The position numbers were made by a program, and so were the translations under genes. From NCBI GenBank assembly GCA_011037195.1, contig JAAEAF010001125.1, positions 165,176 through 229,175 of the forward strand: a stretch of 64,000 bases of DNA. Direction: 5' to 3'. Numbering within the stretch: position 1 is the stretch's first letter; each line of letters begins with the position of its first letter. This DNA is from Triatoma infestans (taxonomy: Eukaryota; Arthropoda; Insecta; Hemiptera; Reduviidae). Below the pieces are notes generated by a model. The model made no database searches, was not told the DNA's origin, and worked only from the letters and a program-made list of their open reading frames with translations. Positions 63,600-64,000 of this stretch are shown piece after piece.

Positions 63600-64000
63600 A
63601 AAATACTTTCTCTTACTTTTCGAATTAGATTCTTCAACGGAACTATATGGTTTGAGGTACCTTGGTCCGAGAATGGTTTACAGGAAATGCTCTCTTTAAA
63701 AAAAAAAAAAAAAAATCGCAATTTGATATTTCGTTTGGATAATACACGTTCAAAGGGATAAGACAGGAAGTTATGGACAAAAATTACAACCTTGATGGAT
63801 TTTACAATTTTTTGCTGTTAATTTCAACGCTTATAACGATTTCCTATAAATTATATATGTCAATTAAACATATATAATTCTATTAGAGTTTTTAAAATGT
63901 TTTTTTGGGGGAAAATTGAAATTACATAAATTCAAAAATGCAATGACGTCAGACTTACCTCTGCAATGCCATTTAATGTATTAAATGGTTCCACCACATA
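63600..64000 (+). repeat. Family A copy running off the window
   Basis: Starts ACTTTCTCTTACTTTTCG 15 bases after the preceding minus-strand copy ends, so the two are head to head. It contains TATGGTTTGAGGTACCTTGG, ACAGGAAATGCTCTC, GATGGATTTTACAATTTTTTG and CTTATAACGATTTCC. It continues past the right edge. Confidence 0.65.

Overview
The window looks like intergenic or intronic DNA from a large, AT-rich, repeat-laden arthropod genome. An insect is most likely, and Hemiptera or another lineage with a big genome would fit, but the species is not determinable here. The evidence is: no dense coding; several clades of decayed non-LTR retrotransposons (RTE-like, Jockey-like, and an I/R1/LOA-type C-terminus); a piggyBac-like and a mariner-like fossil; a tRNA-derived SINE; and many copies of non-coding repeats. 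I found no convincing complete host protein-coding gene. The only host-gene hints are a GC-rich island (about 14860-15120) and two minus-strand segments with good splice signals (14543-14604 and 30428-30590).

About a third of the window, by eye, is one non-coding family called 'family A' here. It has more than 45 full or partial copies on both strands. It starts with ACTTTCTCTTACT, ends with the inverted copy AGTAAGAGAAAGT followed by a small hairpin (GTGTGA...TCACAC), has a CA/TG microsatellite in its body, and carries one or more internal repeats of about 280 bp. Some copies are joined head to tail. This is the architecture of Helentron-associated (DINE-1-like) rolling-circle elements. That assignment is an inference.

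The most interesting content is a set of short foldback elements at 17.9, 20.7, 25.1, 25.4, 46.8, 48.8 and 52.7 kb, with looser relatives at 34.8 and 56.4 kb. They carry a CUGANGA - stem II - GAAA - short palindromic stem III - cleavable H motif, i.e. a type I hammerhead ribozyme, often once on each inverted arm. Two unrelated sequence families share this design. Several copies have clean target-site duplications (TSDs) of 9-14 bp. I read them as non-autonomous relatives of Penelope-like or retrozyme-like retroelements.

Layout: 0.6-7 kb, family A and a 0.4-kb local duplication; 7.3-9.4 kb, RTE reverse transcriptase pseudogene; 9.6-17.7 kb, family A plus the GC-rich island; 17.9-26 kb, hammerhead foldbacks, a LINE C-terminus and a 454-bp inverted-repeat element; 27-32.6 kb, family A; 32.9 kb, SINE; 33.7-34.5 kb, RTE endonuclease fragment; 36.5-39 kb, mariner fragment, Jockey reverse transcriptase and a Jockey ORF1 with zinc knuckles; 39.9-41.4 kb, piggyBac pseudogene and an RTE tail; 42-51 kb, family A and foldbacks; 53-57 kb, SINEs, an LTR-like promoter and a Jockey 3' end; 57.9-64 kb, family A with a 121-bp MITE. 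The elements do not form a pathway. Their nesting gives a relative age order: family A is oldest, with foldbacks and the small MITE inserted into it.
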